This document shows positions 26,473 to 34,816 of a DNA stretch of 40,439 nt, piece by piece. The position numbers were made by a program, and so were the translations under genes. Where the stretch lies: NCBI GenBank assembly GCA_014730185.1, contig WJIP01000034.1, positions 1 through 40,439 of the forward strand. The letters are read 5' to 3'. Source of the DNA: Caldithrix sp. (GTDB lineage: Bacteria > Calditrichota > Calditrichia > Calditrichales > Calditrichaceae). The notes below the pieces were generated by a model. The model searched no databases. It was not told the origin of the DNA and saw only the letters and a program-made list of their open reading frames with translations. Within the stretch, counting starts at the first letter, position 1. Every line of letters begins with the position of its first letter.

Positions 26473-27194
26473 GATAGTTCTTCCTCAGTTTCACAGAACT
26501 TATAGCCCACACCCCAGAGCGTTTTGATATACTTGGGATTGGAAGGATCCTCTTCAATTTTGTTGCGTAATCGATTGATATGACTGTTCACCGTGTGAAA
26601 ATATCCGTCATATTGGTATCCCCAAACAATATCCAAAAGGGTTTCACGATTGTATATACGACCTGGATGGCTGGCAAATAAATATAACAAATCAAATTCC
26701 TTGGCAGTAAGCTCAATTGTTTTTCCCGATAATGTGACTTTGTGTTTTTCTGCATCAATATAAAGCTCACCCATGGAAAGTGTTTCCTTTTTCCCATTTT
26801 TTTCAACTTTTTCTTTATCAGCTTCAATGCGCCGGATAATAGCCTTAACCCGGGCAATTAATTCCCGAACACTAAATGGTTTGGTGATATAATCATCCGC
26901 CCCGATTTCCAGACCTAAAATTTTATCCAACTCTTCATTTTTAGCAGTCAGCATTAAGATTGGAATATGATAATCCTTTTCCCGAATTCGACGGCAAATT
27001 TCAAGGCCATCAATTTCAGGAAGCATGAGATCCAGAATGATGAGGGCGTAATTTTTGCCAACGGCCATATCCAATCCCGTTCTACCGTCCGAGGCTTTTT
27101 CAACCCTAAAGCCTAAATCTTTCAAATGAATTTCAATCAAATTAATGATCTTCCAATCATCTTCAATTATGAGAATTGAATCTGAAGTTTTCAT
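26469..27194 (-). CDS. OmpR/PhoB-family response regulator
   Basis: From the ATG at 27194 (GGAG 11 bases upstream; an in-frame GTG at 27206 is less likely) the protein has 241 residues. The receiver has acidic pocket EDD (11-13), acceptor D55 in LDLMLPEIDG and the ITKPFSVREL lysine. The C-terminal winged helix is of OmpR type: ELTAKEFDLLYLFASHPGRI, then NRETLLDIVWG and VNSHINRLRNKIEEDP with GVGYKF at the end. It binds DNA as a phosphorylated dimer and is coupled to the kinase downstream. Confidence 0.93.
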   Translation of the reverse strand: MKTSDSILIIEDDWKIINLIEIHLKDLGFRVEKASDGRTGLDMAVGKNYALIILDLMLPEIDGLEICRRIREKDYHIPILMLTAKNEELDKILGLEIGADDYITKPFSVRELIARVKAIIRRIEADKEKVEKNGKKETLSMGELYIDAEKHKVTLSGKTIELTAKEFDLLYLFASHPGRIYNRETLLDIVWGYQYDGYFHTVNSHINRLRNKIEEDPSNPKYIKTLWGVGYKFCETEEELS

Positions 27195-27589
27195 TGATTG
27201 TAACACTCCATTATTTACTATGAAAAAAATGCAGAATAATTATCTATGTTTGATTTATTATTGCACGAATTGCCGGTGAACCTAAAATTTAAACCATTTT
27301 TTTTCCGGACTATGATTTCGTCTATCCGATGCCACCAGTCGGTTAAAAATACTGTCTATTCGATTATTTTTGGCTTTCCCCTTTAATACTGCACTCTGCA
27401 TGTAAAAAGCACCTGATTATCAGTAAAGTCCCGTATTCAATACGGTCGGAGAAACACTTCAAAAAGTTACTCCTTCTCACCGGAGAGGAATAACAGAATA
27501 ATACTAGGCAATGTCATATCTATTACTCGCATAATCCTCGTTATCTTCGATCGCATTGCATATTACATTATGATTTAAAAGTTTCTTAT
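27195..27589. other. Non-coding region upstream of the OmpR-type operon
   Basis: About 400 bases hold no convincing gene. A short hairpin, CCGTATT-C-AATACGG (about 27432-27446), is present. No sigma-54-like element or known riboswitch was recognised. It must contain the promoter of the two-component pair. Confidence 0.5.
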
Positions 27590-27628
27590 TGAAAAATAAA
27601 AGCGGGTAGTTATATGCAACCACCCGCT
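27590..27628 (-). terminator. Rho-independent terminator of the spondin-domain gene
   Basis: On the minus strand the arms AGCGGGTGGTTG and AACTACCCGCT pair with one wobble around a short loop, followed by TTTTATTTTT. It lies about 27 bases after the stop of the spondin-domain gene. Confidence 0.8.
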
Positions 27629-27655
27629 ACTTATGCAAGAAACGCTCAAAAAGCG

Positions 27656-28402
27656 TTAATTAATCCGTGTGATCGTAAGTTTGGCTACCGGCTCATCCCA
27701 ACCGTATACATCCGGGTCCAAATCACCATCACCCTGAATACCACTATGGAAGAAAATCGGTTCTTCTGTCGGCACACGAACCAAAGGATTACCGCAGCAT
27801 GGACCGGGAATATGGGCTTTCATTTCCGTATTTTCCTCGGTTCCGGCATCGAGAGCTCTCAGGTAAACCATTTTTGAACCTTCTCTTGGCAGGGGTACAC
27901 CATCAAAACCAACAATACCATCATTTGTATTAACCAACATGGACACAATCGATAGCCGATGCGCTATTGTTGTTCCCTCAAGCGTAATTGCATCCGACTT
28001 ACCCGGTAATATAACACCATTGCCCTGACCAAAATCATGAACCTTATCAGCTTTGCTCAACAATTCAAGCATAGGAGTGCTAACGGCATCTTCAGCAATT
28101 TGACGTAGTTCATCAGAGGCTAATTCACCTAAACGGAACATATGAAATCCCGGCTTATGTACAGCCACCACAATTGGAGACATTGGCTGGCTGGCACCAG
28201 GTCCGGTGGCGGGGGCCATATTATCCAATTTTATCTCGAAGGTTGCACTGAGAGCACTGGTAGCTCTGTCACCTCCGAACCGGTTTGTTTCCGAGGCCTC
28301 TTCAGTACCTTTGTTAAATGAGACCACATCAGCATTCTCGCTACAGGCCCATAAAAGCGCCACAATGCTTAATAATCCTGCAAAACGATACATTCTTCTC
28401 AT
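27656..28402 (-). CDS. Spondin-domain lipoprotein
   Basis: The 248-residue protein has a lipoprotein signal peptide (lipobox LLWAC) and one spondin N-terminal domain: SPIVVAVHKPGFHMFRLGE, ASDELRQIAEDA, LPGKSDAITL, SMLVNTNDGIVGFDGVPLP, DAGTEENTE, then HSGIQGDGDL and PVAKLTITRIN. Bacterial single-domain spondin proteins are common in marine bacteria; the domain resembles calcium-binding extracellular adhesion domains of F-spondin, but the bacterial role is unknown. AGGAGG precedes the ATG at good spacing. It seems to be a single-gene unit with its own terminator. Confidence 0.85.
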   Translation of the reverse strand: MRRMYRFAGLLSIVALLWACSENADVVSFNKGTEEASETNRFGGDRATSALSATFEIKLDNMAPATGPGASQPMSPIVVAVHKPGFHMFRLGELASDELRQIAEDAVSTPMLELLSKADKVHDFGQGNGVILPGKSDAITLEGTTIAHRLSIVSMLVNTNDGIVGFDGVPLPREGSKMVYLRALDAGTEENTEMKAHIPGPCCGNPLVRVPTEEPIFFHSGIQGDGDLDPDVYGWDEPVAKLTITRIN

Positions 28403-28642
28403 GATTACCTCCTCATAAGAGTTATTGGGTTAAATGAGTTAAATTGGTAATACAAGAATGGAAATCGTTTCTCACAAAAATTTCACATGTTTCTGTCTAA
28501 TATATTAATTCTAAAGGAAGATGACAAGGTAAGTTAAAAGGATACCATCATTAACTGAATGGTTGTGAAATCTCTGACAATTAAACACTCTGTAGCATAG
28601 AAAACCTGTTCAATCCTGTTTAAGTTGAATACAGCATATCAC

Positions 28643-28930
28643 TTATTCCACATCACCGTCATCATCGCAATAACAAGAATCACTCTGGAACTTGTCCCAA
28701 TCGGACTTATAATTTTCCAGTTCTCTTAAATGTTCCATGATCACCTCCTCACCGGCAAACTGACGTCCTTCATCAACCAAAACAGGCACGCTTTCAGTAT
28801 CATATCGCTCGGCCTGATCTTCATTATCTGAATCAACTATTTTAACCTGATGAGCCAGAACCATTGCTTTCAATTTATCTTCAATACGATCAGAAAGTTC
28901 ACAATTGGTTTTACGATATAAAGTAATCAT
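28643..28930 (-). CDS. Glutaredoxin-like protein with CXXS motif and acidic tail
   Basis: The 95-residue protein has the glutaredoxin/thioredoxin fold pattern: ITLYRKTNCELSDRIEDKL at the start, ESVPVLV with the cis-Pro and a late GEEVIMEHLREL. The usual CPYC is replaced by CELS, so only one active-site cysteine remains, as in monothiol glutaredoxins. The C-terminal tail CYCDDDGDVE adds two cysteines in an acidic stretch, which might serve as a resolving thiol or metal site. It diverges from the sigma-54 activator at 29147. Confidence 0.65.
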   Translation of the reverse strand: MITLYRKTNCELSDRIEDKLKAMVLAHQVKIVDSDNEDQAERYDTESVPVLVDEGRQFAGEEVIMEHLRELENYKSDWDKFQSDSCYCDDDGDVE

Positions 28931-29146
28931 TTAGGCAATCCCGATTTATTCTGAAGAATTTTCATCTTTTTAATTGCAACGGTTAAATCGCCATCAATCT
29001 TCCTGCCTAAGTCTGTAAATCATTCAACTTCTGATAAAAAATGTAACCTTTATAAAACACCCTCGTAGTAGGAATTATTGTGATATTCAAAATTCTATGA
29101 TCTGCCATTATTAAATTTTAAAATTTCTGTCGATGAAGCCATTAAT

Positions 29147-30175
29147 ATGCATTCTGAAGGGCTACTTGAAAAATACAGGGAAGTAGGATTACTCGGTAAA
29201 TGTGAAACTTTTAAGCAATTACTTCAAACCATCGATGCTTGCGTTAAAGTTGACGTACGTGTCTTACTGGAAGGGCAATCCGGTACCGGAAAAGAACGAA
29301 TTGCCCGCGCTATTCATAACTTAAGTCCCAGAAGAAATAATCAATTTGTTGCTATTGACTGTGGAGCCATTCCCGGCGATCTCCTGGAAAGTGAACTCTT
29401 TGGACATGTAAAAGGTGCATTTACGGGAGCGGTACGCCAACGTAAAGGTTTACTGCAAGAGGCCGACGGTGGTACCATGTTTTTGGACGAAGTAGCTAAC
29501 CTTTCATTATCTTTCCAGGCAAAGTTTCTTCGTTTTTTACAAGAAAATGAAATCCGCCCGGTAGGCAGTAATAACACGGTTCCCGTTCAAGTAAGAATTA
29601 TATCGGCTTCCAGTCAGCAATTGGACGAACTTGTAATCAAAAACGCTTTCCGACAGGATTTGTATTACCGCCTGAATGTATATCCCATACATGTGCCTTC
29701 GCTGAGCGAACGAAGAGTAGATATTGCCATGCTGGCCCGCCATTTTTTAAGACGCTTCAGTGACCGACAGGAGAAACAATTGCAAAACATCGATGCCCCT
29801 ATGATCGAGTTTTTTAAAAACCGTCCCTGGCCGGGTAACATCCGTGAAATGGAAAATCTAATTGAGCGCCTCGTAACTTTAGTGGATACGGAGACCAATA
29901 CGCTACCTTTTAATATCCTTCCTCAGGAGTACAAACAAGAATGGCAAAAACTTCAAAAAACGGTCATCCCTACGGAAATCAAATTATCCCTTGAGGAGAA
30001 ACTGGCTAAATACGAAAAGCATCTCATCCATGAGGCATTGATGGCGGCTAACTGGAATCAATCCCAGGCGGCCCGTTATCTTGCTATATCCGAACAAACC
30101 ATGCGCTATAAAATGAAACGGTTACATATAGGCAATCCACAGTTAAATTCACAGCAACATACCGGAATATCCTGA
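29147..30175 (+). CDS. Sigma-54 enhancer-binding protein without a receiver domain
   Basis: The 342-residue protein consists of a AAA+ domain and a Fis-type helix-turn-helix, with only about 20 residues before the AAA+ core. Motifs: Walker A GQSGTGKE, the sigma-54-contact loop GAFTGA, Walker B GGTMFLDE, and RQDLYYRLNVYPIHVPSLSER. The C-terminal DNA-binding helix is in NQSQAARYLAISEQTMRYKM. Lacking a receiver or ligand domain, it is likely either constitutively active or controlled by another protein, as in PspF- or HrpR-like activators. A sigma-54-like promoter and an inverted repeat lie just downstream, ahead of the small exported protein at 30458, its most likely target. Confidence 0.92.
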   Translation: MHSEGLLEKYREVGLLGKCETFKQLLQTIDACVKVDVRVLLEGQSGTGKERIARAIHNLSPRRNNQFVAIDCGAIPGDLLESELFGHVKGAFTGAVRQRKGLLQEADGGTMFLDEVANLSLSFQAKFLRFLQENEIRPVGSNNTVPVQVRIISASSQQLDELVIKNAFRQDLYYRLNVYPIHVPSLSERRVDIAMLARHFLRRFSDRQEKQLQNIDAPMIEFFKNRPWPGNIREMENLIERLVTLVDTETNTLPFNILPQEYKQEWQKLQKTVIPTEIKLSLEEKLAKYEKHLIHEALMAANWNQSQAARYLAISEQTMRYKMKRLHIGNPQLNSQQHTGIS

Positions 30176-30235
30176 GCAAGCGCTTTCTGGTTCAACACCC
30201 CAATACTTTCCGACTCCTTTCGTAAACCTAAAAAT

Positions 30236-30250
30236 TTTAGCGAAGCTAAA
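30236..30250. promoter_or_regulatory. Inverted repeat TTTAGC-N3-GCTAAA
   Basis: This perfect 6+3+6 dyad lies 144 bases upstream of the -24 element at 30394 and 60 bases after the activator gene. The position fits an enhancer site for the adjacent activator. It is short enough to be chance. Confidence 0.35.
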
Positions 30251-30393
30251 CTCAATAAAAATAGCAGTACTCTTTTTTCCGTAAATATTTGCGATAGATT
30301 GTCACCTGTTTTAGAAATAGCCCATAATTATAAATCGCTCATATCTACTTGTATTTATTATACTTATAAAGACCATATTATTCAAAAACCACC

Positions 30394-30409
30394 TGGCACG
30401 CTATTTGAA
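30394..30409 (+). promoter_or_regulatory. Sigma-54-like promoter of the small exported protein
   Basis: TGGCAC-N5-TTGAA has a full -24 box and correct spacing; the C of the -12 GC is A. The predicted start near 30421 leaves a leader of about 37 bases to the ATG at 30458. It lies inside an open frame that would otherwise extend the gene upstream, supporting the later start. Confidence 0.55.
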
Positions 30410-30457
30410 ATGTTACCTGATGTAGCGTTAGCAACCAATCATTTGGGGAGGTATGTC

Positions 30458-30889
30458 ATGTTTATCAAACGAATTGTTAGTATTGTTGTCGTCGCCATTT
30501 TATGTTCGGCAACGATGGGTTTTTCCAACAACACCGAAGTCAATTGGGATGCGTTTAGTTTAAATCTGGTCAAAGCCTTTAAATCGGGCCATCCCGGTTT
30601 ACAGCAGTCAGCCATGCAACACGTCATTAAATACGGAGATAATCTGGATGTCTCCGAGGCCATTTATGATATTGCTTTGATTTTCCGGTTCAATGAAAAT
30701 ATCCAGATGCGGCGGCTGGCTATGGTTACGCTGTATTCTATTGGTAGTGATCAGACAATTTCCTATTTATGTGCTTACAAAAAGTATTTGGATGACCCGT
30801 CCGTTTATAACCAGTGCTGTCGGATGATTTCGGAATATGCGAAGAATAAGAATCTGAAAGAACCTTTGGAAATAACAGCAATCCACTAA
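30458..30889 (+). CDS. Small exported protein with HEAT-like helices
   Basis: I start at the ATG at 30458, which has GGGGAGG upstream and gives a signal peptide (MFIKRIVSIVVVAILCSATMGFS). The frame is open upstream to 30299, but that part overlaps the promoter and does not look coding. The 143-residue protein has helical repeats such as LQQSAMQHVIKYGDNL and QMRRLAMVTLYSIGSDQTI that look like HEAT or PBS-lyase-type pairs. No family is recognised. It stands between a sigma-54 activator and an NtrC-type regulator and ends at a strong terminator, so it is probably a single-gene sigma-54-controlled unit of the periplasm. Confidence 0.75.
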   Translation: MFIKRIVSIVVVAILCSATMGFSNNTEVNWDAFSLNLVKAFKSGHPGLQQSAMQHVIKYGDNLDVSEAIYDIALIFRFNENIQMRRLAMVTLYSIGSDQTISYLCAYKKYLDDPSVYNQCCRMISEYAKNKNLKEPLEITAIH

Positions 30890-30946
30890 ATTTCCCTTAT
30901 CATCTCCACCGGTGTTTGAACATCCCTTAATTTCCACACCGGCCAT

Positions 30947-30979
30947 AAAAGGGAGCCTTGTCTCGGGTTCCCTTTTTTT
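30947..30979 (+). terminator. Rho-independent terminator after the small exported protein
   Basis: AAAGGGAGCC pairs with GGTTCCCTTT (one G-U wobble) around a short loop and is followed by seven T. Confidence 0.85.
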
Positions 30980-31110
30980 ATTTAAATTAAATTAAATACA
31001 ATGCAATTTTCTATTATGAATATTACAGATCAATGCATGTCGTTAAGTTGGCAACTTTTAAAACATGCCATTCAATTAAAAGTTTTGCCTGCAACCTCAT
31101 GGTGTTTAAT

Positions 31111-32487
31111 CTATTTATGGGGATTGATGATTTCCAACTTCTGCATCCTGGAACGCAAATGGCGTTCACTAATGCCCAGCAACTCGGCGGCGCGGCTTTG
31201 ATTGCCGTTTTTAATTTTTAGTGCTTCCTCAATTATGGCCCGTTCAAAAGCCGCAATCTTGTCCGTATAACCATCGGAAAAATCCCAGGGATTCAAAACA
31301 GACTGTTCGGTTTGAGCATGCAAATTAGGCGGCAGGTCTTCTTTAATAATGATGCGCTCCCGGGCCAGTACCACCGCACGTTCGATAATATTTTCCAGCT
31401 CCCGCACATTTCCCGGAAAGTGATATCGCATCAGGTAATCCTGGGCCTCACGGCTGATGTCGTTAATTTCTTTTTGATTCTGTTCGGCGTATTTATGGAT
31501 AAAGTGGCGGATAAGTAAAGAGATATCACTTTTACGCTCCCTCAAAGCCGGTAAATCGATGGTCACCACATTGATGCGATAATATAAATCTTCCCGAAAA
31601 CGTTTTTGTACGATCAGATCCTCCAGATCGCGGTTGGTGGCCGTAAGCACCCGGACGTTTACGGTGATGGTTTGGCTGCCGCCCACCCGCTCGAACGTGC
31701 CAAATTGCAGCGCCCGCAGTAGTTTCACCTGGGTTTGGGAAGAAATATCCCCGATTTCATCAATGAACAACGTACCGCCGTCCGCCTGCTCAAAACGTCC
31801 GATACGCTGTGACGTGGCCCCGGTAAACGATCCTTTTTCATGACCGAACAATTCGCTCTCCAGTAAATTTTCGGACAAGGCCGCACAGTTTACCGTGACC
31901 AATGGTTTATCGTGCCGGTCGCTGGCCTGATGAATGGCTTTGGCAATCAATTCTTTGCCGGTACCGCTCTCACCGCGAATTAAAACGGTGGCTTTGCTTT
32001 TGGCTACACGTCCGGCTGTATTAAGTACATCTTCCATTTGCGAACTTTGCGAAATAATGGATTCAAACCGGTAGCGTTCACGAAGCTGTTCTTTGAGAAT
32101 TTTATTTTCCGATAGCAAGTACCGATGCTCTCTGGCCTTATTAACCAGATGTTCCAGTTCATCCAGATCAACGGGTTTGGATAAATAATCGAATGCCCCC
32201 TGCTTCATTACTTCTACAGCATCCTCCGTTTTACTGAACGCCGTAATAACCATTACCGGTATTTCGGGGTTGATGCGTTTGGTTTCTTTAACCACTTCCA
32301 AACCATTTTTATCCGGCATACGGAAATCGGTCAATACCAAATCAATACCGCCATTGGCGATGAGCTTCAGACCGGTTGTCGCCGAATCCGCTGTCGATAC
32401 TTTGAAATCCCGGCGTCTTAAAAACGCTTTAATGGATGTTAACTGGGCCGGTTCATCATCGATTAGTAATATATGAAAGGAAGACAT
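31111..32487 (-). CDS. NtrC-family sigma-54 response regulator
   Basis: The 458-residue protein has a receiver (DD at 10-11, acceptor D54 in LTDFRMPDKNG, SKPVDL lysine), a AAA+ domain (Walker A GESGTGKE, sigma-54 loop GSFTGA in place of GAFTGA, a known variant, and GGTLFIDEIGD) and a Fis-type helix-turn-helix at the C-terminus (NQSRAAELLGISERHLRSRM). It activates sigma-54 promoters when phosphorylated. It is encoded 13 bases after the outer-membrane barrel gene. The NtrB-like kinase at 36402 is the likely partner, and the sigma-54-like promoters at 34442 and 34754 lie between the two genes. Confidence 0.94.
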   Translation of the reverse strand: MSSFHILLIDDEPAQLTSIKAFLRRRDFKVSTADSATTGLKLIANGGIDLVLTDFRMPDKNGLEVVKETKRINPEIPVMVITAFSKTEDAVEVMKQGAFDYLSKPVDLDELEHLVNKAREHRYLLSENKILKEQLRERYRFESIISQSSQMEDVLNTAGRVAKSKATVLIRGESGTGKELIAKAIHQASDRHDKPLVTVNCAALSENLLESELFGHEKGSFTGATSQRIGRFEQADGGTLFIDEIGDISSQTQVKLLRALQFGTFERVGGSQTITVNVRVLTATNRDLEDLIVQKRFREDLYYRINVVTIDLPALRERKSDISLLIRHFIHKYAEQNQKEINDISREAQDYLMRYHFPGNVRELENIIERAVVLARERIIIKEDLPPNLHAQTEQSVLNPWDFSDGYTDKIAAFERAIIEEALKIKNGNQSRAAELLGISERHLRSRMQKLEIINPHK

Positions 32488-32500
32488 GTATTGACTTTCT

Positions 32501-33712
32501 TTAAAACCCTACACTTAAACCACTACTCAACAATTGATTCTTATAATCAAACCAATAACTGTTTGAACTATTACGGATCACATAATAACCGAATGAAACA
32601 TACACTTCGTTTAGCCATTGTTTTTGCATGTAAAATGTTTTGGACCAATGAATGGAGAGCGTACGCTGAATATCCGCACGAAGTCCGCCGGCGCCTACCG
32701 TATCCGTCGCCGAAACATAAGCCCGGTCGCTGAGGTATTTTTTATCCTCATAACTGCCGTTTACCTTTAATTGCATCTGCCAGGGCAAAATGAATGTCAG
32801 TTGACTGGAAAATTCATCACTGGTATAACTGAACGGATCATCGAATAATTCTTCATCCTGATAGTAGTAATCACTGTTATAGATAACATTATCATCCGTT
32901 AAGCTGCGCTGCATCCGATACTGCCCGTACCAACCTATATTGCGATGCAGCGACTGAGCCGTTCGTATCCAGAATACGATTTGATTGAATGAGGGGCCGT
33001 TCAGTTCATCCGTCTGTTCGTTTGTGATAAAGCGATGGCCCCTGCCCCGTCCTCTTTGTATTGGTATGGTATCCACGCTTACGGATGTAATGGTTTCGCT
33101 ACCCGTAAATGATTTGTTACCTAAATCAATCTCTGCCATCAAGGTGGTACGGGTGGGCCATGATTTATTAATTTGGGCAAAAACATAATGGCGGATATTA
33201 TTCAGCGAAGATAGATTGGTATAAGCCCGACTGCGAAAATTGTAGCCGGTTTTAAGTACAAAAATATCCCAATAAAATCTCAGATTACCATAGAAATAAA
33301 ATTGATTGTAGTTGTAAAAATCATAATCCGTCCGGTTGATGCGTTTAATGAAAGTTCCTCCTAGGTATAAATTATGCCGCTCGTTTTCGAAGGGAGAAGC
33401 GGTATAACGCACACCGCCCTGCTGAATTGAAAAATTGCGTTCCGAGAAGGAATCAAAATGATAAAAATCCGGATTATAATAAATGGTTATCCCCGGTTCA
33501 GAAAATGAATAGCTGGCATTAATCGAATAACCGTTGTACCAGTCCCTTTCTGCATCGGGCGAGCGAAACAGATTATCATCCCGATAATAATACACATCCG
33601 AGCTTAAGCTGAACTGGCCATATACCAGAGCGGTTAAGAACAAAACCATTATAAATGATTTCAGCAGATGGAGTTTATTGGCCCCGTTCTCATTTGCAGA
33701 TTGCGTTTGCAT
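32501..33712 (-). CDS. Outer-membrane beta-barrel protein
   Basis: The 403-residue protein has a signal peptide (LLKSFIMVLFLTALVYGQ) and then a dense alternation of aromatic and polar residues typical of barrel strands (NLYLGGTFIKRI, NQFYFYGNLRFYWDIFVLKTGYNF). It ends in SSGLSVGF; a C-terminal Phe is the outer-membrane assembly signal. No named family is recognised. It is followed after 13 bases by the NtrC-type regulator, so the two are co-transcribed. The barrel may be a porin or a secretion/assembly component of the neighbouring surface proteins. The extreme N-terminus (about 15 residues) may be over-extended. Confidence 0.75.
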   Translation of the reverse strand: MQTQSANENGANKLHLLKSFIMVLFLTALVYGQFSLSSDVYYYRDDNLFRSPDAERDWYNGYSINASYSFSEPGITIYYNPDFYHFDSFSERNFSIQQGGVRYTASPFENERHNLYLGGTFIKRINRTDYDFYNYNQFYFYGNLRFYWDIFVLKTGYNFRSRAYTNLSSLNNIRHYVFAQINKSWPTRTTLMAEIDLGNKSFTGSETITSVSVDTIPIQRGRGRGHRFITNEQTDELNGPSFNQIVFWIRTAQSLHRNIGWYGQYRMQRSLTDDNVIYNSDYYYQDEELFDDPFSYTSDEFSSQLTFILPWQMQLKVNGSYEDKKYLSDRAYVSATDTVGAGGLRADIQRTLSIHWSKTFYMQKQWLNEVYVSFGYYVIRNSSNSYWFDYKNQLLSSGLSVGF

Positions 33713-33734
33713 AGTATTTTGAATTTGTTAAAAT

Positions 33735-33773
33735 TTAAATGAAAATGAAAGGGCCGGTTAAAAAAACCAACCC
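33735..33773 (-). terminator. Rho-independent terminator of the TSP3-repeat gene
   Basis: On the minus strand the arms GGGTTGGTT and AACCGGCCC pair over nine bases (two G-U wobbles) around a T-rich loop, followed by a T-rich tract. Confidence 0.5.
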
Positions 33774-33805
33774 CTCCAATTGTTACGATATTGGATTACT
33801 TCTGA

Positions 33806-34387
33806 TTATTTGGCGGCACCGCTTCTCTGTCCTTTGCCTTTGGGCCCGGTACCATCGCAGTCGCCAGCGCCTCTCTGACCGTTGCCCTGGCTACCTTTAC
33901 CCATTTTACCGCCTTTGCGATTCTGCGGTCCTTCATAGTCTTCGTCCCGGCCATTGGGGATGCCGTCACCGTCGCTGTCCATCGCATTGTCATTGATACC
34001 GTCACCGTCTTCATCCACAAAACCGCGGGCGCCGTTGCCTTTGCGATTCTTGACCCCATCATAATCGTCGTCCTGACCATTGGGGATACCGTCATTATCA
34101 TGATCGGCGGCATTATCATTATAACCGTCGCCATCTTCATCAATAAAGCCTTTGGCCTTTTGAGATTGACGCTTGAATGAACCCTCGTAGTCTTCATCCT
34201 GTCCATTGGGAATGCCGTCGCCGTCGTGATCGGGCGCATTGTCGTTATAACCATCGCCGTTCTCATCAACAAATCCAGGGCCATGCTGAACCTCTTCCGT
34301 TTGCTGGGCTGCGACCGGCGCCGCAGAGAATGCCAGTACCAGTAATGCTACACTTAAAAGACCTAAAAATGGATTGAACCGTTTCAT
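33806..34387 (-). CDS. Secreted thrombospondin type-3-like calcium-binding repeat protein
   Basis: The 193-residue protein has a signal peptide (LLSVALLVLAFSAAPVAAQ) and three near-identical 42-residue repeats starting at residues 39, 81 and 123. Each contains two Asp-rich loops (DENGDGYNDN, DHDGDGIPNGQDEDY) of thrombospondin type-3/EF-hand-like kind, which bind calcium. The C-terminal 40 residues are Gly/Lys-rich, with GDCDGTGPKGKG. AAGGAGG lies upstream of the ATG. It diverges from the T9SS protein at 34817, and both have sigma-54-like promoters. No type IX signal is visible on this one. The 126-bp DNA repeats make expansion or contraction likely. Confidence 0.85.
   Translation of the reverse strand: MKRFNPFLGLLSVALLVLAFSAAPVAAQQTEEVQHGPGFVDENGDGYNDNAPDHDGDGIPNGQDEDYEGSFKRQSQKAKGFIDEDGDGYNDNAADHDNDGIPNGQDDDYDGVKNRKGNGARGFVDEDGDGINDNAMDSDGDGIPNGRDEDYEGPQNRKGGKMGKGSQGNGQRGAGDCDGTGPKGKGQRSGAAK
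33884..34273. repeat. Three tandem 126-bp coding repeats
   Basis: The repeats correspond to the three 42-residue units of the TSP3-like protein. Core DNA segments (for instance GATGGGATCC-type codons for GDGIPNG) are kept in all three copies, with more divergence in the linkers. Boundaries are approximate. Confidence 0.6.
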
Positions 34388-34441
34388 TGTATTCCTCCTT
34401 GGTTTGGGTTTGGTTTATTGTTTCAGGTTCGCTTTAAACAA

Positions 34442-34457
34442 TACAAGCCCCGTGCCA
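34442..34457 (-). promoter_or_regulatory. Sigma-54-like promoter of the TSP3-repeat gene
   Basis: On the minus strand TGGCAC-GGGGC-TTGTA matches the extended consensus TGGCACG-N4-TTGCW except at the -12 C. The predicted start near 34430 gives a leader of about 43 bases. Confidence 0.65.
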
Positions 34458-34536
34458 AAACTTTTAGAAACGTGTCTATTATATTGTTTTTAAATAACTT
34501 ATAAATGTTTATTAAACTGGGAAGCTTGCGGGTTAA

Positions 34537-34552
34537 TCGACCATTGGGTCGA
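34537..34552. promoter_or_regulatory. Inverted repeat TCGACC-N4-GGTCGA
   Basis: A perfect 6+4+6 dyad, 80 bases upstream of the leftward -24 box and about 200 from the rightward one. Two related dyads follow at 34588-34612. The position and clustering fit enhancer sites for the NtrC-type regulator at 31111. Confidence 0.5.
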
Positions 34553-34587
34553 ACGCTGTTTTTAATCTGTCGATTGAGGCAACCATC

Positions 34588-34612
34588 CGACCTTTTCGTC
34601 GAGTTTTTCGAC
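34588..34612. promoter_or_regulatory. Two overlapping TCGAC-type dyads
   Basis: CGAC-N6-GTCG (34588-34601) overlaps GTCGA-N5-TCGAC (34598-34612). They share the TCGAC core with the dyad at 34537, so three related half-site pairs lie within 76 bases. Confidence 0.45.
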
Positions 34613-34753
34613 CGACCCGGCTCATTGAGACCTAAACTTCGTCATCCATGTAACCAGGGTTGAAATTCCAGAACCTGCTTATGGCCCTTGTATACTATTA
34701 AGAACCGATAGTATGATGATGATACACCATAATTTTCTGTACAAAAATTTTAC

Positions 34754-34769
34754 TGGCATATTTATTGTA
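34754..34769 (+). promoter_or_regulatory. Sigma-54-like promoter of the T9SS protein gene
   Basis: TGGCAT-N5-TTGTA, identical in its fixed bases to the element at 1563. The predicted start near 34781 leaves about 36 bases to the ATG at 34817, with AAAAGGAGG in between. Confidence 0.6.
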
Positions 34770-34816
34770 AGATTTTTCGTTAACATATAGAGTATGACAT
34801 AAAAAAAGGAGGACGG

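Larger units (their letters stand above)
34388..34816. other. Divergent sigma-54 control region
   Basis: The 429 bases between the TSP3-repeat gene and the T9SS gene contain no gene. They hold a sigma-54-like promoter at each end and a cluster of TCGAC-type inverted repeats in the middle, listed separately. Confidence 0.65.

Noticed and set aside
30299-30457. Upstream extension of the small exported protein
   Set aside because: It would cover the sigma-54-like promoter and hide the signal peptide; the ATG at 30458 has a strong GGGGAGG.
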